From an uncultured Christensenella sp. (GTDB taxonomy: Bacteria; Bacillota; Clostridia; Christensenellales; CAG-917), in contig CAJTQT010000006.1 of the NCBI GenBank assembly GCA_910578325.1, positions 23,816 through 87,815 on the forward strand: DNA of 64,000 bases. The letters run 5' to 3'. Shown in pieces: positions 1 to 8,801 of this stretch. Made by a program: the position numbers and the translations under genes. The notes beneath the pieces were generated by a model. It made no database searches. It was given only the letters and a program-made list of their open reading frames with translations, and was not told the DNA's origin. The first letter of the stretch is position 1; every line of letters starts with the position of its first letter.

Positions 1-898
1 GCGGCGCTTTCGTCCCTTTGACTATCGTCCAAGCGCGCGTTTCCTTTTCGCCCGCCGTAAGATAACTTATGAGTCCCAAAAGTTTATACGACGCTTTGAC
101 AAGCCTGTCCAAACCGCTTTCGGTCAGCCCGTATTCGGACATAAACATCTCTCTGTCTTCGTCCGCAAGTTCGGAAAAATCCTCTTCGAGTTTGGCGCAA
201 AGCACAATGGCTTCGCTTTTTTCTTCCTTAGCGATGCTTTCGACTTGCGCGGTATATGCGTTCCCTCCGATGCCGCTTTCGTCCGTATTCGCAACGTATA
301 TGACAGGTTTGGAGGTAAGCAGAAACTGTTCGTCTATAAATCTTGCAAAATCGTCGTCTACTTGTAGATTTCTGAGCGGTTTTCCGTCCGTAAGCCATTT
401 CTGCATAACGGACAGTCTCTCCACGTCTTCCTGATACTTTTTGTCCGCTTTAACCATAGACATCGCTTTTGTCATACGGCGGTCGAGAGTTTCGAGATCG
501 GCAAATATGAGTTCGAAATTGATGGTCTCGATGTCTCTCGACGGATTTACGCTTCCGTCAACGTGCGTAATGTTCGCGTCATCGAAGCATCTTATTACGT
601 GCACGATCGCATCGACTTCGCGGATATGGGAAAGAAATTTATTTCCGAGCCCCTCTCCTTTGCTCGCGCCTTTGACAAGCCCTGCGATATCGACAAACTC
701 CAACGCGGTCGGCGTTATCTTCCTGCTGTTGTAAAGTGCCGCCAGTTTATCGAGTCGTTCATCAGGCACCGCAACGACTCCTACGTTGGGTTCGATTGTA
801 CAAAACGGATAGTTTGCCGCCTGCGCGCCCGCTTTCGTAATCGCGTTGAATAACGTGCTTTTGCCAACGTTGGGCAATCCTACGACGCCGAGTTTCAT
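1..898 (-). CDS. ychF: Redox-regulated ATPase/GTPase YchF (3' part cut off by the window edge)
   Basis: This is the N-terminal 299 or so residues of the OLA1/YchF family, an Obg-type P-loop protein that binds ribosomes and prefers ATP over GTP; full-length proteins have about 365 residues. Reading leftward from the ATG at 898, the protein starts MKLGVVGLPNVGKSTLFNA, which holds the G1 P-loop. It continues with the family hallmark NYPFCTIEPN and the G3-like DIAGLVKGASKGEGLGN. A strong ribosome binding site (CGGAGGG) lies 3 bases before the ATG and fixes the start. The C-terminal TGS domain would lie beyond position 1. It is divergent from uppP, with a 207-bp shared upstream region. Identity is firm; only the end is missing. 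Confidence 0.95.
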   Translation of the reverse strand, partial: MKLGVVGLPNVGKSTLFNAITKAGAQAANYPFCTIEPNVGVVAVPDERLDKLAALYNSRKITPTALEFVDIAGLVKGASKGEGLGNKFLSHIREVDAIVHVIRCFDDANITHVDGSVNPSRDIETINFELIFADLETLDRRMTKAMSMVKADKKYQEDVERLSVMQKWLTDGKPLRNLQVDDDFARFIDEQFLLTSKPVIYVANTDESGIGGNAYTAQVESIAKEEKSEAIVLCAKLEEDFSELADEDREMFMSEYGLTESGLDRLVKASYKLLGLISYLTAGEKETRAWTIVKGTKAP

Positions 899-1105
899 AT
901 TCCCTCCGAGTTTAGGCAAACCGCTTATCAAAGCGTTGTGCCGATTCCTAAATATAAAGTAATAGTTATTATAAACAATTAAACGGAATTAGTAAAGCGC
1001 ACTTTAACCGTTTGTGACAATTTTACGCCCGATATTTTATCCCGCAATATCACGCAAACATAAATTGCAAACCCGTGAAATAAATTTTTATACAAGAGGT
1101 GTATT

Positions 1106-1882
1106 ATGAAATGGTGGGAAGCGTTGATTCTGGGAATAGTTCAGGGCGCAAGCGAATTTTTGCCGATTTCGTCGTCGGGACATTTACTGCTGCTCGAAAA
1201 GTTGGGAATCGGACACGCAAGTCTGTTTTTCAACATTATGGTGCACGTCGGCACACTGCTCGCCGTATTGATTGCGCTGAGAAAAAGTTGGTGGCAAATC
1301 GTGCGGCATCCGAAACAGAAAATAACGGGATATATTCTGTGCGCCTGCATACCTACCGTCGCACTCGCTTTGATATTCAAATATCTCGCGCCGACGCTCC
1401 TCGACGGACTTTTTCTCGGATTCGGATTTGTACTTACCGCTTGCTTTATAATAGTCAGCGAACTGTTTAAACCCGCACAAACAACACTTTTAAATACCAA
1501 AAAGAGTATTTTAACTGGCGTTTTGCAAGGAATAGCGGTTTTGCCGGGAGTTTCGAGAAGCGGCGCAACCATCTCCGCTCTGACGGTTCAGGGCGTGGAC
1601 AGGCCCTCTGCCGCAAACTTCTCTTTTCTGCTTTCGATTCCCATAATACTCGGTTCGGCGGTGCTTGAATCCGTCGAACTCGCGCGCGGAACCGCGACGC
1701 TTGACATAGAGATAGTTCCGTTGATTATCGGAACCGCGGCAGCATTTGTTTCCGGACTCGTCTCGATAAACTTTTTTTTGAAACTCATTCAAAAGCACGC
1801 AATGACCGGCTTTGCCGTGTATACGGTTTTGTTGGGCATCGTCGTTTCCATTCTGCCGTTTTGGGGTATAAATCTGTTGTAA
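1106..1882 (+). CDS. uppP: Undecaprenyl-diphosphatase UppP (BacA family)
   Basis: Integral membrane phosphatase that recycles undecaprenyl pyrophosphate to the monophosphate carrier for peptidoglycan and other wall polymers; overexpression is classically linked to bacitracin resistance. The 258 residues fit the family (about 265). Both signatures are visible: the N-terminal SEFLPISSSGH segment (around residues 16-26) and the central PGVSRSGATI segment with the conserved Arg. About seven hydrophobic segments follow. The ATG at 1106 has AAGAGG upstream. The gene stands alone on the plus strand and ends in a strong hairpin terminator shared with the opposing small gene. Confidence 0.95.
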   Translation: MKWWEALILGIVQGASEFLPISSSGHLLLLEKLGIGHASLFFNIMVHVGTLLAVLIALRKSWWQIVRHPKQKITGYILCACIPTVALALIFKYLAPTLLDGLFLGFGFVLTACFIIVSELFKPAQTTLLNTKKSILTGVLQGIAVLPGVSRSGATISALTVQGVDRPSAANFSFLLSIPIILGSAVLESVELARGTATLDIEIVPLIIGTAAAFVSGLVSINFFLKLIQKHAMTGFAVYTVLLGIVVSILPFWGINLL

Positions 1883-1897
1883 ACTATATTGCGATTA

Positions 1898-1926
1898 CAA
1901 AAAGGACGGCAGACGCCGTCCTTTTC
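1898..1926. terminator. Bidirectional Rho-independent terminator
   Basis: GGACGGC (1904-1910) pairs with GCCGTCC (1915-1921) across a 4-base loop. The stem is flanked by A-rich and T-rich tracts, so it can stop uppP (plus) and the small membrane gene (minus). Confidence 0.85.
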
Positions 1927-1947
1927 TCCCCACCGAAATTTTGATTT

Positions 1948-2193
1948 TTAACTCTTCGTATCAACGTTGTTTTGTCCGTTCTCCTGCAAATCCGCATCGC
2001 TCAAACACAACATCAGAATTCCGCCTATGAGATTTACAAACAGCAAAGTCAGCACACCGATTGCGGTAAGTTCACTTTTGCTTGTGACGGTTTTAAGTTT
2101 TTTAAGAGCGATTGCCCCGATAATAATAGGAAAAATCAGTATTCCTTGAAATATCATTCCCAAAATGATAAATACCTTTGCTGCAACCTTCAC
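1948..2193 (-). CDS. Small two-helix membrane protein, unknown function
   Basis: An 81-residue protein with two clear hydrophobic helices (about residues 4-30 and 42-64) and a short polar C-terminus; the basic loop between them (LKKLKTVTSKSE) suggests a cytoplasmic hairpin. The start is a GTG at 2193, chosen because GGGGAGG lies 6 bases upstream. It is divergent from a small XRE-type regulator. The shared 96-bp region has inverted repeats that could be operators, so the two may form a regulator/target pair. I recognise no named family. Confidence 0.7.
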   Translation of the reverse strand: MKVAAKVFIILGMIFQGILIFPIIIGAIALKKLKTVTSKSELTAIGVLTLLFVNLIGGILMLCLSDADLQENGQNNVDTKS

Positions 2194-2206
2194 TTTATAC
2201 CTCCCC

Positions 2207-2260
2207 TTGTACTTATTTGTACAATTTCTTTCATTATAGTCACTTTTATGACTATTGTCA
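2207..2260. promoter_or_regulatory. Inverted repeats in the divergent regulator/membrane-protein promoter
   Basis: TTGTAC (2207-2212) and GTACAA (2219-2224) form a 6-6-6 dyad. ATAGTCA (2236-2242) and TGACTAT (2249-2255) form a 7-6-7 dyad. TGAC/GTCA at 2249-2260 gives a third small overlapping dyad. They lie between the small membrane gene and the HTH gene and are candidate autoregulatory operators; this is inference from position and symmetry. Confidence 0.5.
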
Positions 2261-2289
2261 ATAATATAACTATATTTGATAATATTCGT

Positions 2290-2490
2290 ATGATTAGTTA
2301 CAGACCGTTCTGGGATACTTTGAAGAAAAAAAACGTATCGACGTATACGTTGATTTCGAAGTACGGAATAAGCAGTGCAACGATAGACAGGCTACGCAAA
2401 GGCGGGGGAATCAGCACGACGAAAATAAACGATTTGTGTAAAATTCTGGACTGCAAGGTTGACGAGGTTATAGAATACGTGGAGGACTGA
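2290..2490 (+). CDS. Small XRE/Cro-type HTH transcriptional regulator
   Basis: A 66-residue protein that is almost entirely a helix-turn-helix of the Cro/C1 (HTH_26-like) type: ISYRPFWDTLKKKNVSTYTL leads into helices 2-3 (ISSATIDRLRKGG), and the protein ends with the ILDCKVDEVIEYV segment typical of this family. The ATG at 2290 was chosen because the homologous core starts there; longer in-frame upstream sequence runs into the divergent gene. No strong ribosome binding site is visible. It probably represses itself and the divergent membrane-protein gene. Confidence 0.8.
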   Translation: MISYRPFWDTLKKKNVSTYTLISKYGISSATIDRLRKGGGISTTKINDLCKILDCKVDEVIEYVED

Positions 2491-2501
2491 ATTAAATGAT
2501 A

Positions 2502-2540
2502 TTGAAAAGGAGAGAGCAGCGTTTGCTCCCTCCTTTTTTT
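2502..2540 (+). terminator. Terminator after the HTH regulator
   Basis: AAGGAGAGAGCA pairs with TGCTCCCTCCTT (one mismatch) and is followed by a run of seven or more T. It lies just before the end of the opposing flavodiiron gene. Confidence 0.75.
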
Positions 2541-2553
2541 GTATCTCCGTTTA

Positions 2554-4347
2554 TCAGCCGCTTATCGGCTCAAAATCCGCCGCGCCGTGTTTGCAAAGCG
2601 GGCAGATAATGTCCTCGGGCAAATCCTCTCCTTCGTGGACGTATCCGCATATCTTGCAAACCCAGCCCTTCTTGCCGTCGGTCTGCGGACGCGGTTTTAC
2701 GTTGTTCTGATAATAGGTGTAGGTCATTGTCTCGGCAGAATCGATAACGCGCGACTCGCTGACCGTGCAAACAAACATTCCGTGCGTGTCGAAGTCGATG
2801 TATCTTTCAACTTTAAGAGACATAAACGAGTTGATGTATCTCGGTAAGAACGCGACGCCGTTATCGGAACGCAAAATCTGCTCGCTATCCGCAAACTTAT
2901 CGGTATCGCGACCGCTGTGGAATCCGAATTTTTCAAACACCGAAAACGGCGCTTCAACCGACAGACAGTTCACGTTCAGCACGCCCGTCTTTTTGATGAT
3001 TTCGTGCGAATAATTCGCCTTATTTATAGCAACGCCTATGCGGTTGGGCGAATTTGTGAGTTGCGTGACCGTATTTACGATAAGTCCGTTATCCTTATCT
3101 CCGTCCTTGCAGGTCACGACGTACAGCCCGTATCCGATATTGAAAAGCGCGGACAGGTCGTTTTTGTCGGCAGCCTCGGATCGTGCCACGTAATCCCTGC
3201 AAAGTTCGCTTGCAAGCGCGTCTAACTGTGCTTCGGATTCGGCATTGAGCGCGGACATAATCCGTACGCTGTTTTCCGCATAGGTGAGATTCTTACAGCC
3301 TTCGAGCATCCCTTTCATAACCTTTGTAGCAAGAGGCGCCCAACTGCCGTTCTCTATAAACGCCACGTGTCGGTTCTGATAATTCCGTTCTGTAAGGTGA
3401 TTGATAAACTCTTTCATAAACGGGAATATATCCGCATTGTACGTGGTTGTGGCAAGCACGATTTTCCCGTATTTGAACGCGTCTTCAACCGCCTCCGCCA
3501 TATCCTCGCGGGCAAGATCGCACACGGATACCTTGGGACATCCGTATTCTTTCAGTTTCTCGGCAAAACGTTCAACCGCGGCTTTGGTATGTCCGTATAC
3601 GGAAGTGTATGCGACAAAAATTCCGTCCGTCTCCGCCTGATAAGAGGACCAGATATTGTAAAGATTGATATAATATCCGAGATTTTCGCTGAGAATCGGT
3701 CCGTGCAGGGGGCAGATGATTTGGATATCGAGTCCCGCCGCCTTTTTAAGCAGAGCCTGAACCTGCGCGCCGTATTTGCCCACTATACCGAAATAATATC
3801 TTCTTGCCTCGCACGCCCACTCTTCGTCAACGTCCAGCGCGCCGAATTTCCCGAATCCGTCCGCCGAGAACAAAACCTTATCCTTGCTGTCGTACGTCAC
3901 GATAACCTCGGGCCAGTGCACCATCGGCGCGGTGACGAAAGTAAGGTTGTGGCTTCCCAGCGAAAGCGTATCGCCCTCGCCGACAATTATACGGCGTCCG
4001 TCGAAATCGGTTCCGAAAAACTGCTCCATCATCTTAAACGCCTTTTGCGAGGAAACCACCGTTGCCGACGGGTACGCAGTCATAAATGCCGCAATATTTG
4101 CCGAATGGTCGGGTTCCATATGCTGAACCACGAGATAGTCCGGCTTTCTCGCGCCCAGTTCTGCGGTTATATTTTTCAACCATTGCGCGCCGAACCGCGC
4201 GTCCACCGTGTCCATTACCGCGATTTTTTCATCCATAATAACGTAAGAATTGTATGCCATTCCGTTTTCGACAACGTACTGACCTTCAAACAAATCCACG
4301 TCGTGGTCGTTTACTCCGACATATCTGATGTCCTGTGTAATTTTCAT
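2554..4347 (-). CDS. Four-domain flavodiiron protein (diiron MBL + flavodoxin + flavin reductase + rubredoxin)
   Basis: A 597-residue cytoplasmic O2/NO reductase with its electron-transfer partners fused on. Residues 1-240 are the metallo-beta-lactamase-like diiron domain with H76-x-E78-x-D80-H81, H144, D163 and H215, so the metal ligands are intact. Residues about 243-385 are the FMN flavodoxin domain (YTSVYGHTKAAVE). About 400-545 resemble a flavin reductase (FMN-binding split barrel). The last 50 residues are a rubredoxin with CKIC and CPLC iron-ligand pairs. The ATG at 4347 has GGAGG 5 bases upstream. In anaerobes such proteins scavenge O2 or NO. It is monocistronic as far as visible. Confidence 0.93.
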   Translation of the reverse strand: MKITQDIRYVGVNDHDVDLFEGQYVVENGMAYNSYVIMDEKIAVMDTVDARFGAQWLKNITAELGARKPDYLVVQHMEPDHSANIAAFMTAYPSATVVSSQKAFKMMEQFFGTDFDGRRIIVGEGDTLSLGSHNLTFVTAPMVHWPEVIVTYDSKDKVLFSADGFGKFGALDVDEEWACEARRYYFGIVGKYGAQVQALLKKAAGLDIQIICPLHGPILSENLGYYINLYNIWSSYQAETDGIFVAYTSVYGHTKAAVERFAEKLKEYGCPKVSVCDLAREDMAEAVEDAFKYGKIVLATTTYNADIFPFMKEFINHLTERNYQNRHVAFIENGSWAPLATKVMKGMLEGCKNLTYAENSVRIMSALNAESEAQLDALASELCRDYVARSEAADKNDLSALFNIGYGLYVVTCKDGDKDNGLIVNTVTQLTNSPNRIGVAINKANYSHEIIKKTGVLNVNCLSVEAPFSVFEKFGFHSGRDTDKFADSEQILRSDNGVAFLPRYINSFMSLKVERYIDFDTHGMFVCTVSESRVIDSAETMTYTYYQNNVKPRPQTDGKKGWVCKICGYVHEGEDLPEDIICPLCKHGAADFEPISG

Positions 4348-4462
4348 TTTAGCCTCCGTAATATAAAATAATTACGCTGTACAGTATAACACAGATTCAA
4401 AGCATTTTCAACATCGAATTAAGCGTATCGTCTCAAATAAATAATTCGAATCAACAAAAATC

Positions 4463-4489
4463 AAACGTCCGCATTTTTAGCGGACGTTT
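4463..4489 (-). terminator. Terminator downstream of the acyltransferase/DUF6320-like pair
   Basis: AAACGTCCGC (4463-4472) and GCGGACGTTT (4480-4489) form a perfect 10-bp stem. On the minus strand it is followed by a T-rich tract, 80 bp past the stop of the zinc-ribbon membrane gene. Confidence 0.8.
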
Positions 4490-4568
4490 CATAATCTACA
4501 GTTAAAACTTTCGAAATTATACAATAAAACTCATTTTGTGTTATAAACCTGCATTTGTTATGACAGGT

Positions 4569-5234
4569 CTATACGTGCAGACGTTTGCCGAGTTCGGAAA
4601 AATACTTCTCTTTTGCGAATATCGAAAGCGACAGCACTTCGATAAATCCGACGCCCGTGCAAACGTACCAGCCCCAGTAACAGGTCTTTATCCAAAGGAA
4701 AGATACGCCTATGCATATTGCCGAAAGTATAAACACTTTTGTCGCGGACATCCAGTACTCGGGCCGTTCGGGCTTATGCGCTATTCCGAGAACGGCAAGC
4801 ACTCCCTGCCAGGTCAGAACCGCTATCGGTGCACCGAGAGTAAACGCCCACGGGTCCGCAAACGAATTTATCCAGTAATTGAGGTAAAACAAAAGCGCAA
4901 TAACTCCGGCAAATCCCCAGGACAGGTATTTTCGTACGTTGAATCTTTTGAGAATAGGTCTTCCTACGCAAAGCCATGCGACCGCGAACCCGAATATAAC
5001 GTGCCACGCCCAGACGATTCTGTTATCCACCGCGAAATCGATCACCAGCACTATCGCCATCGAGATAACCGTCACGAACAGACTTATACGCAAAAACAAC
5101 GCTTTGGCGTTCTTTTCCGCCACCGATGGATAACCGTATATCGACTTCGGATTCTCCTCGCCCACGTGCGCGCCGCACAGAGGACAGTTGACAAGATTTC
5201 CGTCTATGTTAACACCGCATTTTCTGCAACGCAT
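4569..5234 (-). CDS. Zinc-ribbon multi-spanning membrane protein (DUF6320-like)
   Basis: A 221-residue protein with an N-terminal zinc ribbon (Cys3, Cys6, Cys17, Cys20) and about six or seven hydrophobic segments. The ATG at 5234 is preferred over the in-frame ATG at 5255 because AGGGGGT sits directly before it and because the upstream gene's stop then leaves a 4-base gap. It is translationally close to the acyltransferase upstream. I recall this zinc-ribbon membrane family next to alcohol-acetyltransferase-like condensation proteins in Clostridia, which suggests a joint envelope or lipid function. The substrate is unknown. Confidence 0.75.
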   Translation of the reverse strand: MRCRKCGVNIDGNLVNCPLCGAHVGEENPKSIYGYPSVAEKNAKALFLRISLFVTVISMAIVLVIDFAVDNRIVWAWHVIFGFAVAWLCVGRPILKRFNVRKYLSWGFAGVIALLFYLNYWINSFADPWAFTLGAPIAVLTWQGVLAVLGIAHKPERPEYWMSATKVFILSAICIGVSFLWIKTCYWGWYVCTGVGFIEVLSLSIFAKEKYFSELGKRLHV

Positions 5235-5238
5235 ACTT

Positions 5239-6513
5239 TTACCCCCTGTTTGCATTGATCGTTACGTCTATGCCCTGTTCGGTTAAGATTTTGAAAAACT
5301 CTCTTTCGAGAATAGGGTCTTTTGTCGTTCGCGAAAACGTTACGACCGTCCTGCCGTTGTACGAAGCGCAGGTCATCGCATTGCCCATATACTTCTGCGG
5401 ACCGAGCACAAACTCGAACCTGTCGATATAATCGTACATCTCTTGCGGCGTATTCACGTTTCCTATATTGCTGAACGCACAGGACATCACCCTTTCGCCC
5501 ATAAGATAAAAGGATATATTCATAAAAAAGGTTTTGAGAAATCTGGGCGCGACTCTGATTACGGGCACCTTTTCGAGCGATACGTTGGAGTTTATGAATT
5601 TCTGGCAGTAATCGGGAGTAATATTCTCTTTGAGTTGAGCGTCAAGCGTTGCCGCCACTTCCTCAAATGTTTGCTCGACAGGACTGATCGTAGTATTGTA
5701 ATATCCTGCAAAATTTCTCAGCGTAACCGATGGGAATATTTTGCGCAGATTTATGGGCACCTGTACTCTTATCGGTTTTTTACGCGACTTGTTTTCATAC
5801 AGTTCCCGTTTCAATAACGCATATGACAAAACGGCGGTAAGATAGGTGTTGACAGTCAAGCCGTACGACTTTGCCGTCGCGTGCAACTGCGAAAACGGCA
5901 TACTTCCCTGCGTAACGTTGAGAATGCCGCGCTTCTCGTGCTGTCCGTTTATCTGATATGCTTTGGGTTCCGTTCGCGGAAGCATTCCCTTGCTTTTGTC
6001 TATATTCCGCTTAAAGGAATCCTCAACCTCTTCGGGGACAGGATTGTCGTCGTAATGCAGTATATCGCCGACATCCGCCACCGTCGCGCCACTGAGTTCG
6101 CAGTATCTCAAAAGCAGCGTTTTCAGAAAATTTATATTGCCCGTACCGTCTGTAATGGAATGGAAAACCTCTACGGAAATGCGATGGGAATGATATAAAA
6201 CCCGAAAAACATAATCCCGCCCCGTAAGAGGCATCATAGCACAAGGACAGGTTTTTTCCTCCATAATCAAGGGTTTATCTGTCAGATATTGAAAATAGTA
6301 CCAGAAAAAGCCCTTTTTGAGAGTCATACGGAAAGTGGGAAATCTGTCGATAATATCGTCGAGCGCCTGTTGTAAAATTTCGGGATTGACTTCCTCTTTC
6401 AAAACCGCAGACATACGAAAAACGGCGTTCCATCTGGAACTCCTCGACGCGGGATAAATCTTTGCGGCGTTATCCAACCTGAACCACTCTCTTTCAAACA
6501 TTTGATTTTTCAT
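5239..6513 (-). CDS. Condensation/alcohol acetyltransferase-like acyltransferase
   Basis: A 424-residue protein of the CoA-dependent acyltransferase/condensation-domain fold. The catalytic HxxxD motif is visible as HSITD (His118, Asp122). The N-terminal half (RFPTFRMTLKKGFFWYYF) and the later SNIGNV segment fit the alcohol O-acetyltransferase-like branch rather than NRPS modules, since no carrier domains are nearby. The ATG at 6513 was chosen to align with family N-termini; no ribosome binding site is visible there. TTGCTA-17 bp-TATAAT about 30-50 bases upstream is a plausible promoter. It is probably co-transcribed with the zinc-ribbon membrane protein. The acyl donor and acceptor cannot be read from sequence. 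Confidence 0.78.
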   Translation of the reverse strand: MKNQMFEREWFRLDNAAKIYPASRSSRWNAVFRMSAVLKEEVNPEILQQALDDIIDRFPTFRMTLKKGFFWYYFQYLTDKPLIMEEKTCPCAMMPLTGRDYVFRVLYHSHRISVEVFHSITDGTGNINFLKTLLLRYCELSGATVADVGDILHYDDNPVPEEVEDSFKRNIDKSKGMLPRTEPKAYQINGQHEKRGILNVTQGSMPFSQLHATAKSYGLTVNTYLTAVLSYALLKRELYENKSRKKPIRVQVPINLRKIFPSVTLRNFAGYYNTTISPVEQTFEEVAATLDAQLKENITPDYCQKFINSNVSLEKVPVIRVAPRFLKTFFMNISFYLMGERVMSCAFSNIGNVNTPQEMYDYIDRFEFVLGPQKYMGNAMTCASYNGRTVVTFSRTTKDPILEREFFKILTEQGIDVTINANRG

Positions 6514-6919
6514 AACATACACCGATACAGACATTATAATAATACAAATGTCAAATAGCAATCAACACAGCATAAACGTCTGCTTAATTTAAATTTAGAA
6601 TCTTGCTTTCAGAATCGTTTTGCGCACGCCTGTCATTAAAAAGTCCGACATAAGGCTTTGAGCCGATTTTCGTGTAAGTTTATTGAAGTTCAGAAAAGGG
6701 CATTTACGCATGATACATCCGATTATAACGGTTTAGTGGTTTTATTGATTTGTTTGTATACCTTAAACTCGGTTTTATGCTGAAATCGAACCGAACGGCT
6801 CAAACAAGAACGTTTTAAACACTGCATTCAATTTGTCATTTTTACAGTTTTATATGCCAGTGAAAAGATTATAATTTAGAAACGTTTTTATAAAACGCTC
6901 TTTATTATGTTTATAGTTA
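6514..6919. other. Intergenic region with no gene recognised
   Basis: About 400 bp of AT-rich sequence between the acyltransferase start and the MITE-like repeats. It presumably holds the acyltransferase promoter; no RNA gene or ORF could be supported. Confidence 0.5.
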
Positions 6920-6972
6920 TAAAACCGCGCTATTGTGATGTATGACGCGAAAGAGACGTTTTTGCAAGCCGA
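6920..6972 (+). repeat. Left-end fragment of the TA-flanked palindromic element (copy A2)
   Basis: TAAAACCGCGCTATT followed by a diverged version of the element's left arm (GACGCGAAAGAGACGTTTTTG). It matches the start of the copy at 59.6 kb and then breaks off shortly before the full inverted copy. Confidence 0.6.
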
Positions 6973-6986
6973 CTATACTATTTATA

Positions 6987-7112
6987 AAACTGCGATTATT
7001 TGCGTTCAGACAAGGAAAAGACACTTTTGCGAACAATCCAACGTACATATACGTACGTGATTGTGAGCAAAAGTGCCTTTGACGCAGTATCAACGCAAAT
7101 AGCGCGGTTTTA
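6987..7112 (-). mobile_element. MITE-like palindromic element, copy A
   Basis: A roughly 125-bp non-coding element with imperfect terminal inverted repeats (AAACTGCGATTATTTGCGTT at the left, AACGCAAATAGCGCGGTTT at the right) and inner arms GACACTTTTGC / GCAAAAGTGCC. Its right end merges with the stop codon of the GH13 gene (TAA then AACCGCG on the minus strand). It is the reverse complement of the copy at 59.6 kb. The flanking TA suggests an IS630/Tc1-mariner-type origin; this is inference. Confidence 0.75.
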
Positions 7113-8801
7113 CTTCACAGGTGTATAGTACACCTTCCCCGCATACGGTCTCATCAACTCCGCAAAACTGCCGTCGTACACGGATATGATCTCTTTTGCG
7201 CCGGCGGGTATAAACTTTTTGACTTTCTTGCAGGGCACGGGTTTTTCGCTCACGTTGAGGATTACCGTGAGTTTAGAACCGTCCTCGGCGACCTTATCGT
7301 ATACGAACAGATGTTTATGCTTTTTGAGATGAATGCGGAATTCTCCGTATATCGCCGCGTCTTTGTACTCTTTTCTCAGCGCGAGAAGTTTGCGGTAGAA
7401 GTTCAACAGCGATTTCGGGTCTTTTTCCGCCGCCTCGACGTTTACCTCTTTATAATTCGGATTGACCGTAAACCACGGCTCGCAGGAACAGAATCCCGCA
7501 TTCGGAGTCGAATCCCACTGCACGGGAGTGCGCGCGTTATCTCTTGCCGCAGTCGTTGCGACTTTTAAGATATGCTTTTCGGAAAATCCGAATTTGCGCA
7601 TAAGGTCGCGCACGCAGAACGTAGACACATCCTTAAACTGCGTCCACGGGTTCGAACCCTTAGGATATTTGTCATAATGCAACGACGTCATACCTATTTC
7701 CTGTCCCTGATACAGAAAGTGCGTTCCGCTCAGGAAAGAATACATAAGCGCGAGGCATTTCCCGCTCTCTACGCGGTATTTCTCGCTGCCGTAACGGGAG
7801 ATTATTCTTGCGTGGTCATGATTTTCAAGGTAATTGACGTTCCAGGCTCTGTGGAAAAGCATTGTCTGCCAGTTGTTGTACGTCTTTTTGAGTTTGACGA
7901 GATTAAACGGCAAATGCATCCATTCAATCATAATGCAGTCCGCTTCCATATGCTGGAAGGAAATCATCATATCGAGTTCTTTTTTATTCTCGTTTACAAA
8001 CGTCAGTGCTTTTTTCGGAGTCATAAAAGGCGCTTCGCCGACCTGAAACGCGTCGTAATCTTTTAAAACCTCTCTATACTCCGCCAGATACTCGTGAATG
8101 TGCGGGCCGCAGTCGTAATGGCTCAATCCTCTCGAAGCGGGCATAAACGGACTGCCGTTGGGAAGGCCTTCCGCTTTGCTTATCTGCGTTATGACGTCCT
8201 CTCGGAAGCCGTCAACACCCATATCCAGCCAGAAACGCATTACGTTCTTGATTGCCTCGCGGACTTTCGGATTGTCGTGATTAAGGTCGGGCTGCTCCTT
8301 TGCGTACAAGTGCAGATAGAACTCTCCGCGCTCCTCGTTGTATTCCCACGCCGAACCGGGGAAAGTGGACATCCAGTTATTCGGCGCTTTCTTTCCGTTT
8401 TTGCCCCTGCCTTTACGCCAGATATAAAAATCGGTATAAGGCTCTTCGCGTTTGACGCTCTTTTTAAACCACTCGTGCTTGTCGGAAGTATGGTTTATAA
8501 CAAGGTCCATAATTATTTTAAGACCGAGCGCGTGCGCCCTGTCCAGCACCTCTTTAAACTCTTCAATAGTGCCGTATTCGGGATTTATATCGCAGTAGTC
8601 CGCAATATCGTAGCCATAGTCCGCTTGCGGCGATACGTAAAGCGGTGAAAACCAAATCGCGTCTACGCCCAGGCTCTTGATATAATCGAGTTTTTTGAGC
8701 ACGCCTTTAAGATCGCCGATTCCGTCATCGTTGCCGTCGCAAAAAGAACGCGGCCAAATCTGATAAACCGACATTTCCTTAAACCACTTTCTTTCTTCCA
8801 T
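7110..8801 (-). CDS. GH13 alpha-glucosidase (oligo-1,6-glucosidase/trehalose-6-phosphate hydrolase type)
   Basis: A 563-residue cytoplasmic glycoside hydrolase, likely acting on isomalto-oligosaccharides or related alpha-glucosides. The (beta/alpha)8 barrel begins at once (YQIWPRSFCDGNDDGIGD). The catalytic residues are Asp202 (nucleophile, in GFREDVI), Glu256 (acid/base, in QVGEA) and Asp329 (in ENHDH). QPDLN at 170-174 is typical of oligo-1,6-glucosidases. The transition-state motif reads ENHDHAR where ENHDQPR is usual, a mild deviation. The ATG at 8801 has GGGAGGG 6 bases upstream; an in-frame ATG 12 codons earlier is rejected. There is no signal peptide. A MITE-like element abuts the stop codon. 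No sugar transporter is adjacent. Confidence 0.9.
   Translation of the reverse strand: MEERKWFKEMSVYQIWPRSFCDGNDDGIGDLKGVLKKLDYIKSLGVDAIWFSPLYVSPQADYGYDIADYCDINPEYGTIEEFKEVLDRAHALGLKIIMDLVINHTSDKHEWFKKSVKREEPYTDFYIWRKGRGKNGKKAPNNWMSTFPGSAWEYNEERGEFYLHLYAKEQPDLNHDNPKVREAIKNVMRFWLDMGVDGFREDVITQISKAEGLPNGSPFMPASRGLSHYDCGPHIHEYLAEYREVLKDYDAFQVGEAPFMTPKKALTFVNENKKELDMMISFQHMEADCIMIEWMHLPFNLVKLKKTYNNWQTMLFHRAWNVNYLENHDHARIISRYGSEKYRVESGKCLALMYSFLSGTHFLYQGQEIGMTSLHYDKYPKGSNPWTQFKDVSTFCVRDLMRKFGFSEKHILKVATTAARDNARTPVQWDSTPNAGFCSCEPWFTVNPNYKEVNVEAAEKDPKSLLNFYRKLLALRKEYKDAAIYGEFRIHLKKHKHLFVYDKVAEDGSKLTVILNVSEKPVPCKKVKKFIPAGAKEIISVYDGSFAELMRPYAGKVYYTPVK

Noticed and set aside
1099..1470. 123-codon ORF overlapping the start of uppP in another frame
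   Set aside because: uppP has the family signatures and the ribosome binding site; the other frame is a shadow.
3367..4371. 334-codon ORF antisense to the flavodiiron gene
   Set aside because: The minus strand encodes an unmistakable domain series with all metal ligands.
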